Shown here one piece after another: positions 45,489 through 56,369 of a stretch of DNA of 64,000 bases (position 1 is the first letter of the stretch; every line of letters begins with the position of its first letter). Origin of the DNA: Streptococcus thermophilus (GTDB lineage: Bacteria > Bacillota > Bacilli > Lactobacillales > Streptococcaceae); assembly GCF_010120595.1 (NCBI RefSeq), contig NZ_CP038020.1, positions 1,984,001 through 2,048,000 on the forward strand, written 5' to 3'. The position numbers and the translations under genes were made by a program. The notes below the pieces were generated by a model. It saw only the letters and a list, made by a program, of their open reading frames with translations. It made no database searches and was not told where the DNA came from.

Positions 45489-45517
45489 AGAATATCATAA
45501 TCACACCTGTCTGTCAA
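45489..45517 (-). promoter_or_regulatory. Promoter of rocS
   Basis: On the minus strand TTGACA (45512-45517) and TATTCT (45489-45494) are 17 bp apart. Confidence 0.75.
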
Positions 45518-45896
45518 TTTGACAAGTCATTCAGGACATTTGAAGAATTACTTACGAATCTATTTTTCCTTTCATTTTTCAAACAGTTTAGATAGGAAGG
45601 CAGGCTTTTGATAAACTATTTTTGGGTATAAATATGTTATATAAGGAAAATCTTTGGCTTAACTGATTGGTACTTCCATAGTAAGTGTAGTTGCTACCGA
45701 ATCTGCCTATTCAGGAATGGTGGACAATTCTGCATGGTTTGGGATTTTCATTCTTGCTCCAATTATTGACAGTGTTCACGTAACTCTCGTTACAAAACTG
45801 CTTATTATAGAGGCACATTAGCTTCAACGGTCTTACTGTTGGATTTTTTTTGTTGCCAATCCAAAGCCCACTATAGCCTCATATTACCAAACCGGA
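45518..45896. other. Spacer with a permease-like relic
   Basis: Apart from the plus-strand relic at 45671-45820 this spacer is A+T-rich and has no gene. A hairpin with T run (near 45838-45865, CCAATCCAAAG region) is weak. Confidence 0.35.
45671..45820 (+). pseudogene. Relic of a membrane protein
   Basis: A plus-strand frame gives about 50 residues, TSIVSVVATESAYSGMVDN then SAWFGIFILAPIIDSVHV, that look like part of a transport protein. There is no start codon or ribosome binding site, and it ends at TAG. The family is not identifiable. Confidence 0.35.
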
Positions 45897-45925
45897 TTGA
45901 AAAAAGCCCTAAATTATGCCATAAT
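45897..45925 (+). promoter_or_regulatory. Promoter of the MIP18-family gene
   Basis: TTGAAA at 45897-45902 and CATAAT at 45920-45925 are 17 bp apart; the predicted start lies about 25 bases before the ATG at 45957. Confidence 0.75.
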
Positions 45926-45956
45926 AAACAAAAGCAAAATAGAAAGAACGAGTCCT

Positions 45957-46316
45957 ATGAAAAACTTCCGTAATGATATCAAAATCAATGATTTGGCCCA
46001 GCCCTTCTTAGAGCAAATTATTGAACAAATGACTACTGTATTCGACCCTGAAATTGAGCTAGATATCTACAATCTTGGTTTGATTTATGAAATCAACATT
46101 GATGAAAATGGTTACTGCTACTTCCTTATGACCTTTACCGATACTGGCTGTGGCTGTGAAGAGACCATGCCATATGAAATCGCTGAAAAACTAAAAGCAA
46201 TTGATGGCATTAATTCTGTCAAAGTAGAAACCACTTACTCACCAGTCTGGAAGATGACCCGTATTAGTCGTTATGGCCGTATTGCCCTAGGTATCTCACC
46301 TCGGGGCGGAAAATAA
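45957..46316 (+). CDS. MIP18/SufT-family Fe-S assembly protein (DUF59)
   Basis: The 119-residue protein contains DPEIELDIYNLGLIYEI near residues 32-48 and the cysteine motif TDTGCGCEETMP, as in PaaD/SufT-like metal-sulfur cluster assembly factors. It probably assists Fe-S protein maturation in the cytoplasm. The frame runs 20 codons further upstream but overlaps the promoter there, so the ATG at 45957 is chosen. The adjacent ilvD encodes an Fe-S enzyme on the opposite strand. Confidence 0.85.
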   Translation: MKNFRNDIKINDLAQPFLEQIIEQMTTVFDPEIELDIYNLGLIYEINIDENGYCYFLMTFTDTGCGCEETMPYEIAEKLKAIDGINSVKVETTYSPVWKMTRISRYGRIALGISPRGGK

Positions 46317-46321
46317 AACCA

Positions 46322-46352
46322 AAACCGATTGGACTTTTCCAATCGGTTTTTT
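46322..46352 (+). terminator. Terminator of the MIP18-family gene
   Basis: AACCGATTGGA and TCCAATCGGTT form an 11-bp stem with a CTTT loop and TTTTTATT tail. Confidence 0.93.
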
Positions 46353-46415
46353 ATTAAGAAGACAGTGGATAGACATTACTAACTCACACAAAACCCTAAA
46401 ACTTAGAATCATAAA

Positions 46416-46446
46416 AATCACATCGCACAAATATACGATGTGATTT
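46416..46446 (-). terminator. Terminator of ilvD
   Basis: AATCACATCG and CGATGTGATT form a perfect 10-bp stem with Ts on both sides, about 20 bases after the ilvD stop. Confidence 0.85.
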
Positions 46447-46463
46447 TGTTTTATAGTATGTGA

Positions 46464-48182
46464 TTAAGCTTTACCTGATTTATCCATATTCCAGAAGTCA
46501 GTAACCGCACCACGTGATGCTGATGAAACGATGTGAGCATACTTACCGAGGACACCACGGCTATAAAGTGGTGGTAACTCAGTTTCTGCTTTACGTTTCG
46601 CCAACTCTTCGTCTGGTACATGCATAGTGATTTCTTTGGTATCCTGGTCAACTGTAACCATATCACCTGTACGGAGGTAGGCAATCGGTCCACCAACTTG
46701 AGCTTCAGGAGCAATATGACCTACAACAAGTCCGTAAGTACCACCTGAGAAACGTCCATCAGTCAAGAGGGCAACCTTGTCTCCTTGTCCTTTACCAACA
46801 ATCATTGATGACAATGACAACATTTCTGGCATACCAGGACCACCCTTAGGACCTACAAAACGTACAACAACTACATCGCCGTCAACGATTTCGTCAGAAA
46901 GAACTGCCTCGATGGCATCTTCTTCTGAGTCAAATACTTTAGCAGGACCAGTAATGTTACGCACTTTAACACCTGATACTTTGGCAACAGCACCTTCTGG
47001 GGCCAAGTTACCTTTCAAGATAATCAATGGACCATCGGCACGTTTAGGATTTTCAAGTGGCATGATAACTTTTTGACCTGGTGTCAAATCATCGAAAGCT
47101 TCCAAATTTTCTGCAACAGTCTTACCAGTACACGTGATACGATCACCGTGAAGAAAACCATTCTTAAGAAGATATTTCATAACGGCTGGCACACCACCAA
47201 CATTGTAAAGGTCTTGGAAGACATATTGACCTGAAGGCTTCAAGTCAGCCAAGTGAGGCACGCGCTCTTGGAAATCGTTGAAGTCTTCAAGCGTTAAATC
47301 AACGTTAGCCGCATGAGCGATAGCAAGCAAGTGAAGAGTGGCATTTGTTGAACCGCCAAGCGCCATTGTAACTGTGATGGCATCTTCAAAGGCTTCACGT
47401 GTCAAGATATCTGATGGCTTAAGTCCCATTTCTAGCATTTTTACAACTGCACGACCTGCTTCTTCGATATCAGTCTTCTTCTCAGCTGATTCTGCAGGGT
47501 GAGATGATGATCCTGGAAGGCTCATCCCCATAACCTCAATTGCTGTTGCCATTGTGTTAGCAGTATACATACCACCACAACCACCAGGGCCAGGGCAGGC
47601 ATTACATTCAAGATTTTTAACCTCTTCGGCAGTCATATCTCCGTGGTTCCATTTACCGATACCTTCGAAAACAGAAACCAAGTCGATATCCTTACCGTTA
47701 AGATTACCCGGTGCAATCGTACCACCGTAAGCAAAAATAGCTGGAATATCCATGTTGGCAATAGCAATCATTGAACCTGGCATGTTCTTATCACAGCCAC
47801 CAATAGCAACAAAGGCATCGACATTGTGACCACCCATAGCAGCTTCGATTGAGTCAGCAATAATATCACGAGATGTCAATGAGAAACGCATCCCTGGTGT
47901 CCCCATGGCAATACCATCTGCAACGGTAATTGTACCAAATTGAACTGGCCAAGCACCCGCATCTTTGACACCCTCTTTGGCAATTTGACCAAAACCGTGC
48001 AAGTGGATATTACATGGCGTGTTCTCAGCCCAAGTTGAGATAACCCCAACAATAGGCTTTTCAAAACTATCATCCGTCATCCCAGTCGCACGAAGCATAG
48101 CACGGTTAGGTGATTTAACCATGCTATCGTAGACAGAAGAACGGTGTTTCATGTTATTTTCAGACACGATATTTTCCTCCAT
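46464..48182 (-). CDS. ilvD: Dihydroxy-acid dehydratase
   Basis: The 572-residue enzyme has the IlvD/Edd signatures CDKNMPGS near residue 128 and [14 protein letters not shown] near 198, both with Fe-S cysteines, and the C-terminal DGRFSGGT. It dehydrates dihydroxy acids in valine, isoleucine and pantothenate synthesis. The [2Fe-2S] or [4Fe-4S] cluster type cannot be told from sequence alone. It is transcribed alone from a short upstream region. Confidence 0.97.
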   Translation of the reverse strand: MEENIVSENNMKHRSSVYDSMVKSPNRAMLRATGMTDDSFEKPIVGVISTWAENTPCNIHLHGFGQIAKEGVKDAGAWPVQFGTITVADGIAMGTPGMRFSLTSRDIIADSIEAAMGGHNVDAFVAIGGCDKNMPGSMIAIANMDIPAIFAYGGTIAPGNLNGKDIDLVSVFEGIGKWNHGDMTAEEVKNLECNACPGPGGCGGMYTANTMATAIEVMGMSLPGSSSHPAESAEKKTDIEEAGRAVVKMLEMGLKPSDILTREAFEDAITVTMALGGSTNATLHLLAIAHAANVDLTLEDFNDFQERVPHLADLKPSGQYVFQDLYNVGGVPAVMKYLLKNGFLHGDRITCTGKTVAENLEAFDDLTPGQKVIMPLENPKRADGPLIILKGNLAPEGAVAKVSGVKVRNITGPAKVFDSEEDAIEAVLSDEIVDGDVVVVRFVGPKGGPGMPEMLSLSSMIVGKGQGDKVALLTDGRFSGGTYGLVVGHIAPEAQVGGPIAYLRTGDMVTVDQDTKEITMHVPDEELAKRKAETELPPLYSRGVLGKYAHIVSSASRGAVTDFWNMDKSGKA

Positions 48183-48279
48183 AGTTAGTAACCATTCTAA
48201 TTTAAAATTGTACTCCTATTTTAACATAAATTGTCTAAAAAATCTGACCATTTACCAACTATTTTCTCTTTTTAAATTA

Positions 48280-49476
<1,197 letters not shown>

Positions 49477-49502
49477 CGAAATTTTTCGAATAACTCTACC
49501 CA

Positions 49503-49540
49503 AAAAGTGTCCCTTCTATTCTGGAAGGGACACTTTGTCT
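49503..49540 (+). terminator. Terminator of the flavoprotein gene
   Basis: AAGTGTCCCTTC and GGAAGGGACACTT (with T-rich end) form a strong stem about 30 bases after the stop. Confidence 0.88.
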
Positions 49541-49551
49541 ATTTCTGAAAA

Positions 49552-49637
49552 GGAGAGGAGGGGATTCGAACCCCCGAGCCCCGTTAAGGACTACACGCTT
49601 TCCAAGCGTGCGCACTCGGCCTCTATGCGACCTCTCC
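49552..49637 (-). tRNA. tRNA-Ser (anticodon GGA)
   Basis: The minus strand folds into a class II tRNA: acceptor GGAGAGG/CCTCTCC, anticodon stem CACGC/GCGTG with the loop TTGGAAA (anticodon GGA), a long variable arm and a T arm with TTCGAAT. The CCA end is not encoded. As read, the base after the acceptor stem (position 73) is U, while serine tRNAs usually have G. Confidence 0.95.
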
Positions 49638-49696
49638 ATATCAAACGATTAACCCATTACTGACTAATCGTTCATTTTAATTAGAATTTTCAAGAT

Positions 49697-50338
49697 TTAA
49701 TCTTTAAACTGAGCCTCTACTCGGTAGATAGCTTGACCTTTTTCTGAAAACTTTCGCTCGTACTCAGTCATAACGTTGCCCTCATAATCACTTGCATGAA
49801 GATCCAACCACACTTTGTTAAGAATCATTCCATACTGTGAGAAACTCGTCAAACTGTATTCGAAAAATCCTCGATTGTCTGTCTTAAAGTGAATCTCTCC
49901 ATTTTTAGGCAAAATTTGCTTATAAGTATCTAGGAAAGTCTTGTAGGTCAAACGACGTTTCTCGTGACGGCTCTTGGGCCATGGATCTGAGAAGTTGAGA
50001 TACATCATGTCCACTTCACCATCTTCAAAATAGTTGGTCAAAGCAGATCCATCCACACGCAAGAGTTTGACATTTTCAGCACCTGAGGCCAAGACCTTGT
50101 CCAAGGCATAACTCAAAACAGATAACTGGATATCAATACCAATGTAGTTGATATCAGGATTTTGTTGGGCCATTCCAGTAATGAAGGCTCCCTTACCAGA
50201 CCCCACCTCAATATGGATAGGATTGTCATTGCCAAAAATCTGGTGCCACTTACCTTTAGCAGCTTCTGGCTCAAGGATAACATACTGAGGATGGTTAGCT
50301 AGGTGTTCCTCTGCACCTTTACGTTTTCTAACTCGCAT
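49697..50338 (-). CDS. trmB: tRNA (guanine-N7)-methyltransferase
   Basis: The 213-residue class I methyltransferase has the SAM motif [10 protein letters not shown] near residue 42, YIGIDIQ, and the TrmB signature [17 protein letters not shown] near 116-132. It methylates G46 in tRNA. It overlaps ccrZ closely (9 bp apart) and follows it, the conserved streptococcal order. Confidence 0.95.
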   Translation of the reverse strand: MRVRKRKGAEEHLANHPQYVILEPEAAKGKWHQIFGNDNPIHIEVGSGKGAFITGMAQQNPDINYIGIDIQLSVLSYALDKVLASGAENVKLLRVDGSALTNYFEDGEVDMMYLNFSDPWPKSRHEKRRLTYKTFLDTYKQILPKNGEIHFKTDNRGFFEYSLTSFSQYGMILNKVWLDLHASDYEGNVMTEYERKFSEKGQAIYRVEAQFKD

Positions 50339-50347
50339 GTTTACTTT

Positions 50348-51139
50348 CTAATATCTGTGCAAGGTCTCTCTGAACTTACGCAGCTCATAAATTTCTCGAT
50401 TGGCATGTTCCAAATCACGGTTATCAAAGAATTTGGAAATTTGTGTCAAATATGAAAATTGTCCATACCAGTAAATCTTATCCAAAACAAGGTCATTGTT
50501 CTTGTAACCATAATAAGACAACCACTGTGGCCAGTGAGCCAAAGGAATGTAATGGCTAAGAATCTGTGCTACATCATACATACGGTCAGTTAGACGTACA
50601 GAATCCCAATCAACCAAATAAATCAATCCTGAGGTTGTAATAACAAAGTTACTATGACGCGCATCGCCATGAACAATGGTCGCAATCTCTGCACGAAACT
50701 CTGGAAGATGACGTTTCAAATCTCTAACAACATCTTGAAGGAAACTATTCTCACGCAATTGATAGGCAGCATTTTCCTCCCACTCGTGTAGAAGATCAAA
50801 AGGATTTTCAATATGATAATCCAACTGCAAGAGCTGATTAACCAAGTGTTTAGAGCGGTGCAGATTACCAAGAATTTGGATAATCTGTTTACTGTTCATG
50901 TCATGTTTGGTCAAAATACGACCATCAAGCCACTCCTGTGCACTCATCATATCACCATTTCCCAGACGCTTAGCCCACAGGAGCTGGGGCGCAATCTGTT
51001 CCTTGGCAAGAGCTGCCAAGATTGGTGTTGTATTCATCTTCACAAAGACACGGTCTCCGTTTGGATAAGTCCCCATATAGGCCTTACCACTATTTCCTTT
51101 GAGAGGAGTCAGGCTCAAATCTTTATCTGTTGATGTCAC
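50348..51139 (-). CDS. ccrZ: Cell cycle regulator CcrZ (phosphotransferase family)
   Basis: The 263-residue kinase-like protein has the catalytic loop IVHGDARHSNFV near residues 161-172 and the metal-binding LVDWDS, typical of choline/ethanolamine kinase-like enzymes. In pneumococcus CcrZ connects division to DnaA-dependent replication start and probably acts on a ribose-type substrate. The start appears to be GTG, eight bases after AAAGGAG. It is upstream of trmB as in other streptococci. Confidence 0.9.
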   Translation of the reverse strand: MTSTDKDLSLTPLKGNSGKAYMGTYPNGDRVFVKMNTTPILAALAKEQIAPQLLWAKRLGNGDMMSAQEWLDGRILTKHDMNSKQIIQILGNLHRSKHLVNQLLQLDYHIENPFDLLHEWEENAAYQLRENSFLQDVVRDLKRHLPEFRAEIATIVHGDARHSNFVITTSGLIYLVDWDSVRLTDRMYDVAQILSHYIPLAHWPQWLSYYGYKNNDLVLDKIYWYGQFSYLTQISKFFDNRDLEHANREIYELRKFRETLHRY

Positions 51140-51196
51140 CTAGGCATCTCCTTTTTCTTTAGTCTTTTGCTTCTATTCTAACTTATTTAATAGGTA

Positions 51197-52234
51197 TTAG
51201 TCAATCATCTTCTTAAGCTTGGCTGGTAGGTAAACAAGGCTCAAAACTAGCATAACTCCAACCAAAATCAGGCTAAATTTAAGGTCAAAGAGACAAAGAG
51301 CCTGAATCAGTGTCATTACAAGGACAATTTGATTAATCAAGCGCTTAAGATTGCTCACCTGCATGTCTTTTCCAATTGGCATAAGGTTGGCCATCCTTTG
51401 GTAAGCAAAGTGCGATTTAAGCACTGTGAGCTGGAAGAGTAAGAGATAGTCAAAAACAACCACAAGTACCATAGCCAGCCATTTTTCAGGAACCAAAAAA
51501 ATAACCAAAAGTGTTAAAGCAAAAAGGCGTAGGCTAAGGGCAAAGTAATCTCCTGAACGTAAGAAGGCTCTTAGGTACAGGTTGTACCACGTATGTTTCT
51601 TGTCTTTCTTTGTACGCTTGAGAATGCCATCCAAATAGCCACGGCGTTTAACACTCGATGTAATTCCCTTAACATTGGTAAAAAGTGAGAAAAACTTCAA
51701 GATTGATTGTTGTCGTTTATTCTCCGCTGCAATAGCATCAGTCCAATTCAACCCAGACTGCTTATAAAAAGGTTGTGCTTTCTTTTGGAAAATAAAATAC
51801 TTAAGAATAGCCATAGCCACGGCTATAAGGACAACTCCCCAAACTGGAAGACCCAAGGCCAGAAAGAGTGGGACGACCAAGATAAAAATCAAGGTCTGGA
51901 TGAGTACCCAAAATCTAAAAGCACGCCCTGTCGCCTTCTTAATATGGTCTAGCACCTCTTCTTCCTTAACTAAGAGGTAGTGCTTGTCTGCAGGCTCTAA
52001 ATAGGTGGCAATATTGCCCCAAAAAGGCAGTAAAAAACAAAGCACAAGTAAGCCAAGAATGATGGCCCATGGATTCTTTGGAAAATGTCGGAGCAACTGG
52101 CTATACTGAACCAAGACAAAACCCAGCAAAAAAAGAAGAACCAGGATAAAGTGGTCATTAAAGACGTAGCGACTATACTTAGCACAACGGGTGGTGAATC
52201 GTCTGCTACGCTCCTTAAAAAGCTCAGCTATCAT
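51197..52234 (-). CDS. ecsB: ABC transporter permease EcsB-like
   Basis: The 345-residue membrane protein has several helices and a soluble loop (YLDGILKRTKKDKKHTW) as in EcsB. Together with EcsA it forms a transporter that affects protein secretion and regulated proteolysis in Gram-positive bacteria; the exported compound is not firmly known. Its ATG overlaps the ecsA stop by four bases. Confidence 0.87.
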   Translation of the reverse strand: MIAELFKERSRRFTTRCAKYSRYVFNDHFILVLLFLLGFVLVQYSQLLRHFPKNPWAIILGLLVLCFLLPFWGNIATYLEPADKHYLLVKEEEVLDHIKKATGRAFRFWVLIQTLIFILVVPLFLALGLPVWGVVLIAVAMAILKYFIFQKKAQPFYKQSGLNWTDAIAAENKRQQSILKFFSLFTNVKGITSSVKRRGYLDGILKRTKKDKKHTWYNLYLRAFLRSGDYFALSLRLFALTLLVIFLVPEKWLAMVLVVVFDYLLLFQLTVLKSHFAYQRMANLMPIGKDMQVSNLKRLINQIVLVMTLIQALCLFDLKFSLILVGVMLVLSLVYLPAKLKKMID

Positions 52235-52962
52235 GACAATTCTCCCTTAGTCAACTGCATATAGATATCGTTAAGACTAGCACTACTGTCACCAAAGGTC
52301 TGACGAAGCTCATCAATCGTCCCCTGTGCCAAGACCTGTCCATGGTGCAAAATCACAAAACGATCACACATCTTCTCAGCTGAATCCAAAACGTGAGTCG
52401 ACATGAGAATAGACTTGCCATTGGCTTTTTCCTCAGCCAGAAGCTCAATCAAATCAGAAATCGCCAAGGGATCCAATCCCAAAAAGGGCTCATCAACAAT
52501 GAAAAGACTTGGGTTGACAATAAAGGCGCAGATAATCATGACCTTCTGCTTCATCCCTTTTGAAAACTGAGTCGGGAACCAGTCCAACTTTTCATCTAAG
52601 CGAAAAAGTTTGAGGTACTTGTCTGCATGTGCCATTCCTTCTGTAACATCAAGGCCATATGCCATAAGCACAGTTTCCAAATGTTCACGAAGCGTCAATT
52701 CTTCATAAAGACTTGGCGTTTCAGGAATGTAGCCAATCTTTTGACGGTAGCTAGCCGAATCTTGCTGTATGCTCAAACCATCAATAACAATCTGTCCCCC
52801 GTAGGGTGTCAAGAGACCAATAATCTCGTTAATTGTTGTTGATTTTCCGGCACCATTGAGACCAATAAGGCCAACTAATTCACCATCAGCCACCTCAAAA
52901 GTGACATCTTTTAGGACGGGAATATTGGCATAACCACCCGTCACCTTTTCTAATTTAAGCAT
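52231..52962 (-). CDS. ecsA: ABC transporter ATP-binding protein EcsA-like
   Basis: The 243-residue ATPase has Walker A GLNGAGKST near residue 36, the signature FSKGMKQKVMI, Walker B LFIVDEP and the STH switch. It partners EcsB. It is divergently oriented to hit, an arrangement kept in many streptococci, with A+T-rich promoter DNA of 64 bp between them that holds several TATAAT boxes. Confidence 0.9.
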   Translation of the reverse strand: MLKLEKVTGGYANIPVLKDVTFEVADGELVGLIGLNGAGKSTTINEIIGLLTPYGGQIVIDGLSIQQDSASYRQKIGYIPETPSLYEELTLREHLETVLMAYGLDVTEGMAHADKYLKLFRLDEKLDWFPTQFSKGMKQKVMIICAFIVNPSLFIVDEPFLGLDPLAISDLIELLAEEKANGKSILMSTHVLDSAEKMCDRFVILHHGQVLAQGTIDELRQTFGDSSASLNDIYMQLTKGELS

Positions 52963-53026
52963 TATCTTTTCTCTCTTTGGTATGATATAATCTATTATAA
53001 CAGAAACTCATGGAAAGGTCGTTATT

Positions 53027-53452
53027 ATGGATAATTGTATTTTCTGTAAAATTATATCTGGAGAAATTCCATCATCAAAAGTCTACGAGGATGACAAGGT
53101 TCTAGCCTTCCTCGACATCTCCCAAGCTACAAAAGGACATACTCTGGTCATTCCTAAAGAACACGTTCGCAACATCTTAGAAATGTCTGCTGAAAACGCA
53201 GAGACTGTCTTTAGCCGTGTCCCTAAAATTGCCCGTGCCGTCCAAAAAGCAACAAAAGCTATCGGAATGAATGTTCTCAACAACAACGAAGAAGTAGCTG
53301 GACAGACTGTCTTCCATGCCCATATCCATCTAGTACCTCGTTACGGTTCAGACGACGGTATCCATATGAGCTTTGATGAGCATGAACCTGACTTCGCTGC
53401 TCTAGCAAACCTTGCTGACAGCATTGCTAAAGAGGAAGAGGTAACAGAATGA
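53027..53452 (+). CDS. hit: HIT-family nucleotide hydrolase
   Basis: The 141-residue protein has CIFCKIISGEIPSSKVYEDD at its start and the histidine triad FHAHIHLVP near residues 97-105. Such proteins hydrolyse nucleoside phosphoramidates or dinucleotides. It overlaps the next gene by four bases. Confidence 0.95.
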   Translation: MDNCIFCKIISGEIPSSKVYEDDKVLAFLDISQATKGHTLVIPKEHVRNILEMSAENAETVFSRVPKIARAVQKATKAIGMNVLNNNEEVAGQTVFHAHIHLVPRYGSDDGIHMSFDEHEPDFAALANLADSIAKEEEVTE

Positions 53453-53745
53453 AACTCGGACGCCTTCTAGCTCTTGGAACCCTTGCCTGTGGTGCCTACT
53501 ACGCCCATAAACGACGTGAAGACATCAAAGAAGAGATCCTAGACCTCAACCAATCACGAGAAAATATCTCTCACGATCTGGACAGAATCAAACGCAACCT
53601 TGACATCATCAAGAAACAAAACCTTGTGCTTGATGACATCAAACAAGACCTCAACTATAAAACACGCGTCTTCCAAAAAGACCTAGAACCTCGACTCAGC
53701 ATCATCCAAGAACACTTGAAAAAATATCAAAGTGACGATAAATAA
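53449..53745 (+). CDS. Small coiled-coil protein linked to hit
   Basis: The 98-residue protein has a short hydrophobic N-terminus (GRLLALGTLACGAYYA) and then a charged helical region likely to form a coiled coil. It is conserved next to hit in streptococci, as far as I remember. Function unknown. Overlap of its ATG with the hit stop shows coupling. Confidence 0.7.
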   Translation: MKLGRLLALGTLACGAYYAHKRREDIKEEILDLNQSRENISHDLDRIKRNLDIIKKQNLVLDDIKQDLNYKTRVFQKDLEPRLSIIQEHLKKYQSDDK

Positions 53746-53746
53746 T

Positions 53747-53777
53747 AAAGGTAAGTAGCCTGTGCTAGTTACCTTTT
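53747..53777 (+). terminator. Terminator of the hit operon
   Basis: AAAGGTAA at 53747-53754 and TTACCTTT at 53769-53776 pair perfectly, followed by Ts. It overlaps the end of the opposing gene. Confidence 0.8.
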
Positions 53778-54115
53778 TCTGTTGCTTTCCACTTTTTAAA
53801 TTCCTGATATTCTCTAAAGCTTTCATCATCAGACAAATCATGCTTTTCATCTGATTCATAAGATGGCGATACAAACTCTTCAAAATCATCTAAAAATCCG
53901 TTATTACGGTGTTTTTGACTTTTCCTCCAAGTTCTACCTTGTTTTATAGCAGTGTCTGAATTGATTTTATTATTTATCACATTTCCAGCTATAGCACCTA
54001 AACCGAGCCATTTTGCTATATTACCTACTTTATTGATTACCTCTGAAATTGTCGCAAAAATCATGATAATTACCATGATGGCCATAAGGAAAAACATTGG
54101 CCAAAATAAATCCAT
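53765..54115 (-). CDS. Unknown membrane protein, third gene of an envelope cluster
   Basis: The 116-residue protein starts with a membrane helix (FFLMAIMVIIMIFATISEVI) and continues with a polar, charged domain that includes a short hydrophobic stretch. It lies 37 bp after the previous gene. No family is recognised. Confidence 0.6.
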   Translation of the reverse strand: MDLFWPMFFLMAIMVIIMIFATISEVINKVGNIAKWLGLGAIAGNVINNKINSDTAIKQGRTWRKSQKHRNNGFLDDFEEFVSPSYESDEKHDLSDDESFREYQEFKKWKATEKGN

Positions 54116-54152
54116 CTTACCCTCCTTGAAATGATTTTCTCATATTCAAATA

Positions 54153-54497
54153 TTAAAGAAATTTTTTCAGGCTCGATAGATACAATGAACCACCGATTAT
54201 TCCTAATATTCCGCCAATCCATCCCAAGAAAGGAATAAGAGAAATCGCCCCTCCAACAATCAAAAGTACACTAGGAGCAGTTCCTACCGGTGTATCCCCT
54301 TTATAATATACAGCACCAACTATTCCAAGTACTAGTAGTGCTAGCTTTACAAGATATACAAACAAAGTTGTTAATCCAGTCGCGGCTTCTGATCCCGAAG
54401 ATGCTACACCTAAAATAAACCAGATTGCAAAAAGAAGAAAGATTCCTCCGATTAATCCTACTACTCCATTTATTATGGCTAATGTTTTTGTTTTCAT
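54153..54497 (-). CDS. Unknown membrane protein with four helices
   Basis: The 114-residue protein is mostly hydrophobic with glycine-rich helices (GVVGLIGGIFLLFAIWF; FLGWIGGILGIIGGSLYL). It resembles DUF4064-type small membrane proteins but the match is only by pattern. It lies between the lipoprotein and the other membrane gene in one probable unit. Confidence 0.6.
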   Translation of the reverse strand: MKTKTLAIINGVVGLIGGIFLLFAIWFILGVASSGSEAATGLTTLFVYLVKLALLVLGIVGAVYYKGDTPVGTAPSVLLIVGGAISLIPFLGWIGGILGIIGGSLYLSSLKKFL

Positions 54498-54516
54498 TTA
54501 ATCTCCTTTAATTATA

Positions 54517-55014
54517 TTATTGAATTTGGGTTGAAATATTTACTATATATTCCTTCAATCCATTACGGTAATTTTTCAAACATTCAACTAGACTATCCTT
54601 ACCAATAATCTTCGTGTTTCCCATCGCACCGTATTCTTTCTTCTGTTCTTCCAAAGATTTCAATGTTTCTTGTTTCATTTGCTCAATTGTATTTGCATTA
54701 TCTAGTACTGTACCAGCGACAGCATTTTGATAATTCGTTAGATATTCATCAACAATTTTTGAATACATCGTTAGATAGTCGTTATAGGTTGAAATACTCT
54801 CAATTGTGGCATCAGATGTGTCCTGAGGGTTAAAATTACTTGAACTTACAGAACCTGAAGAGCTTGATGTTGTTGAAGAACTTGAAGATTTACTTGTAAC
54901 GACTTCTGAAATATTTTTTGCAGTATTTATTAAGTTTTTACTAGCCGAACAACCTGTTAGTGCTATAGATAGTAAAATCATAAAAAAAGTAAATAAACAT
55001 TTTTTCTTTTTCAA
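54517..55014 (-). CDS. Unknown lipoprotein, first gene of the cluster
   Basis: The 165-residue protein has a signal peptide with lipobox LTGC near residues 19-22, a serine-rich linker (many Ser and Thr from about 42 to 60) and a helical domain. The start is TTG, eight bases after GAGG. IS1191 has inserted directly upstream, but the duplicated target sequence GAGGAATTC keeps the ribosome binding site. Its original promoter is now on the far side of the IS. Substrate or role unknown. Confidence 0.68.
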   Translation of the reverse strand: MKKKKCLFTFFMILLSIALTGCSASKNLINTAKNISEVVTSKSSSSSTTSSSSGSVSSSNFNPQDTSDATIESISTYNDYLTMYSKIVDEYLTNYQNAVAGTVLDNANTIEQMKQETLKSLEEQKKEYGAMGNTKIIGKDSLVECLKNYRNGLKEYIVNISTQIQ

Positions 55015-55026
55015 TAAGAATTCCTC

Positions 55027-56339
55027 GATACTGTCAATAATTATGTGTAAACACTCAAGTAGAGTTGAAGAATGTTAATCAAATAAGCTTTCAAGTGTGT
55101 CAGCACAATGGCCAAATCCTTTATGGATGCGTTGATTTTGCTTGAAATTATAATCTTCAAACAGGGTAACTAAATAACGTTCCAGAGCCTCCTCGTTAGG
55201 AAAAAGGACCTTCTTTTTCGTTTGACGTTTGATTTCTTTGTTAAGAGACTCAATGAGGTTTGTCGAATAAATGCTATGCCAAATCTGGTAGGGAAACTGA
55301 TAAAAAGTTAAAAGATTATCCGTATTCTCCAGACTTTCCATGACTTTCCTATACTTTGGTTTCCATTCGGCGATAAAGTTCTCTAAAGCTTGCACTGCCA
55401 TTTCTAAATTTTCAGCACGATAAATCGTTTTAAATTGCTCCAGAATAACCGCTCTATCTGCTCGTTTCACTTTACTAGCTAGATTTCGACTAATATGAAT
55501 TAAGCAACGTTGTTGTTTAGCTAATGGGTAAGCCTGATTGATAATCTCTTCAAGCCCCTTGAAGCCATCGGTCACTACAAGAGAAACCTGTTGGATTCCT
55601 TGGTTTTGAAGCTTGTCTAACAGGGTGGACCAAGAAGCATTGTTTTCATTTGGAGCGATTTCATATCCAAGAACAGCCTTCTGTCCTTCTGGTGTAATGC
55701 CAAGTGCGATATGAATACATTCTTTACTAACGGTTCCACGTCTTAAGGGAAGATAGGTTCCGTCAAGAAATAAAACAGAGTAATTGGCTTCTAAGCTTCG
55801 CTCATGAAAAGTAGCGACATTCTCCTGAGTTGCTTTTGAGATATTAGAAATTGTGGCAGGACTATAGTGATGACCATACATTCGCTCGATGATATCACTA
55901 ATTTCTCGAGTCGTTACACCGGTTTGATAGAGTTTGATAACCATCTCTTCCAAGTGGTCATCTCGACGTCCATAAGCGGGAAGCAAAGCTGGACTAAAGT
56001 TCCCATTACGATCTCTAGGAATACTCAACTGAACAGTCCCATATTTGGTTTCGAATTTCCGTGCATAGCTTCCGTTACGACTATTCCCAGAATTATAGCC
56101 TAATTTATCGTAAGGTTCATACCCTAAAAAGGCTGATAACTCTGCTTGAAGCAGATCATTCATAGCTGTTTCAAGAGAAGTACGGAAAAATTCATCAATA
56201 TCTTGCTTTTGGGCTAGGAAGTTAAGTAGTTCTGTGGTAAACTGAGTCATAGGAATAAATCTCTTTCTAGTAATGTTTTGCAACTCTACTATAACGGATT
56301 TATTCCTTTTTGTGTTTACACAACTTATTTTACACTACC
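55027..56339 (-). mobile_element. IS1191-like element (IS256 family), copy 2, intact, 1313 bp
   Basis: Twenty-eight-base imperfect inverted repeats (GATACTGTCAATAA... and GGTAGTGTAAAATAA..., both ending GTGTAAACAC) mark the ends. A perfect 9-bp duplication GAATTCCTC flanks the element (55018-55026, 56340-56348). The transposase is uninterrupted, so this copy is probably active and recent. Confidence 0.96.
55075..56250 (-). CDS. IS256-family transposase (IS1191)
   Basis: The 391-residue protein has the IS256 DDE motifs: LFLDGTYLPLR, VVTDGFKGLEE, the C/H pair in RCLIHISRNL, and the Glu in NLIESLNKEIKR. The ATG at 56250 gives the family length; a TTG 11 codons upstream also opens the frame. Confidence 0.96.
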   Translation of the reverse strand: MTQFTTELLNFLAQKQDIDEFFRTSLETAMNDLLQAELSAFLGYEPYDKLGYNSGNSRNGSYARKFETKYGTVQLSIPRDRNGNFSPALLPAYGRRDDHLEEMVIKLYQTGVTTREISDIIERMYGHHYSPATISNISKATQENVATFHERSLEANYSVLFLDGTYLPLRRGTVSKECIHIALGITPEGQKAVLGYEIAPNENNASWSTLLDKLQNQGIQQVSLVVTDGFKGLEEIINQAYPLAKQQRCLIHISRNLASKVKRADRAVILEQFKTIYRAENLEMAVQALENFIAEWKPKYRKVMESLENTDNLLTFYQFPYQIWHSIYSTNLIESLNKEIKRQTKKKVLFPNEEALERYLVTLFEDYNFKQNQRIHKGFGHCADTLESLFD

Positions 56340-56369
56340 GAATTCCTCACCTAAATTTAATTTTCCATA

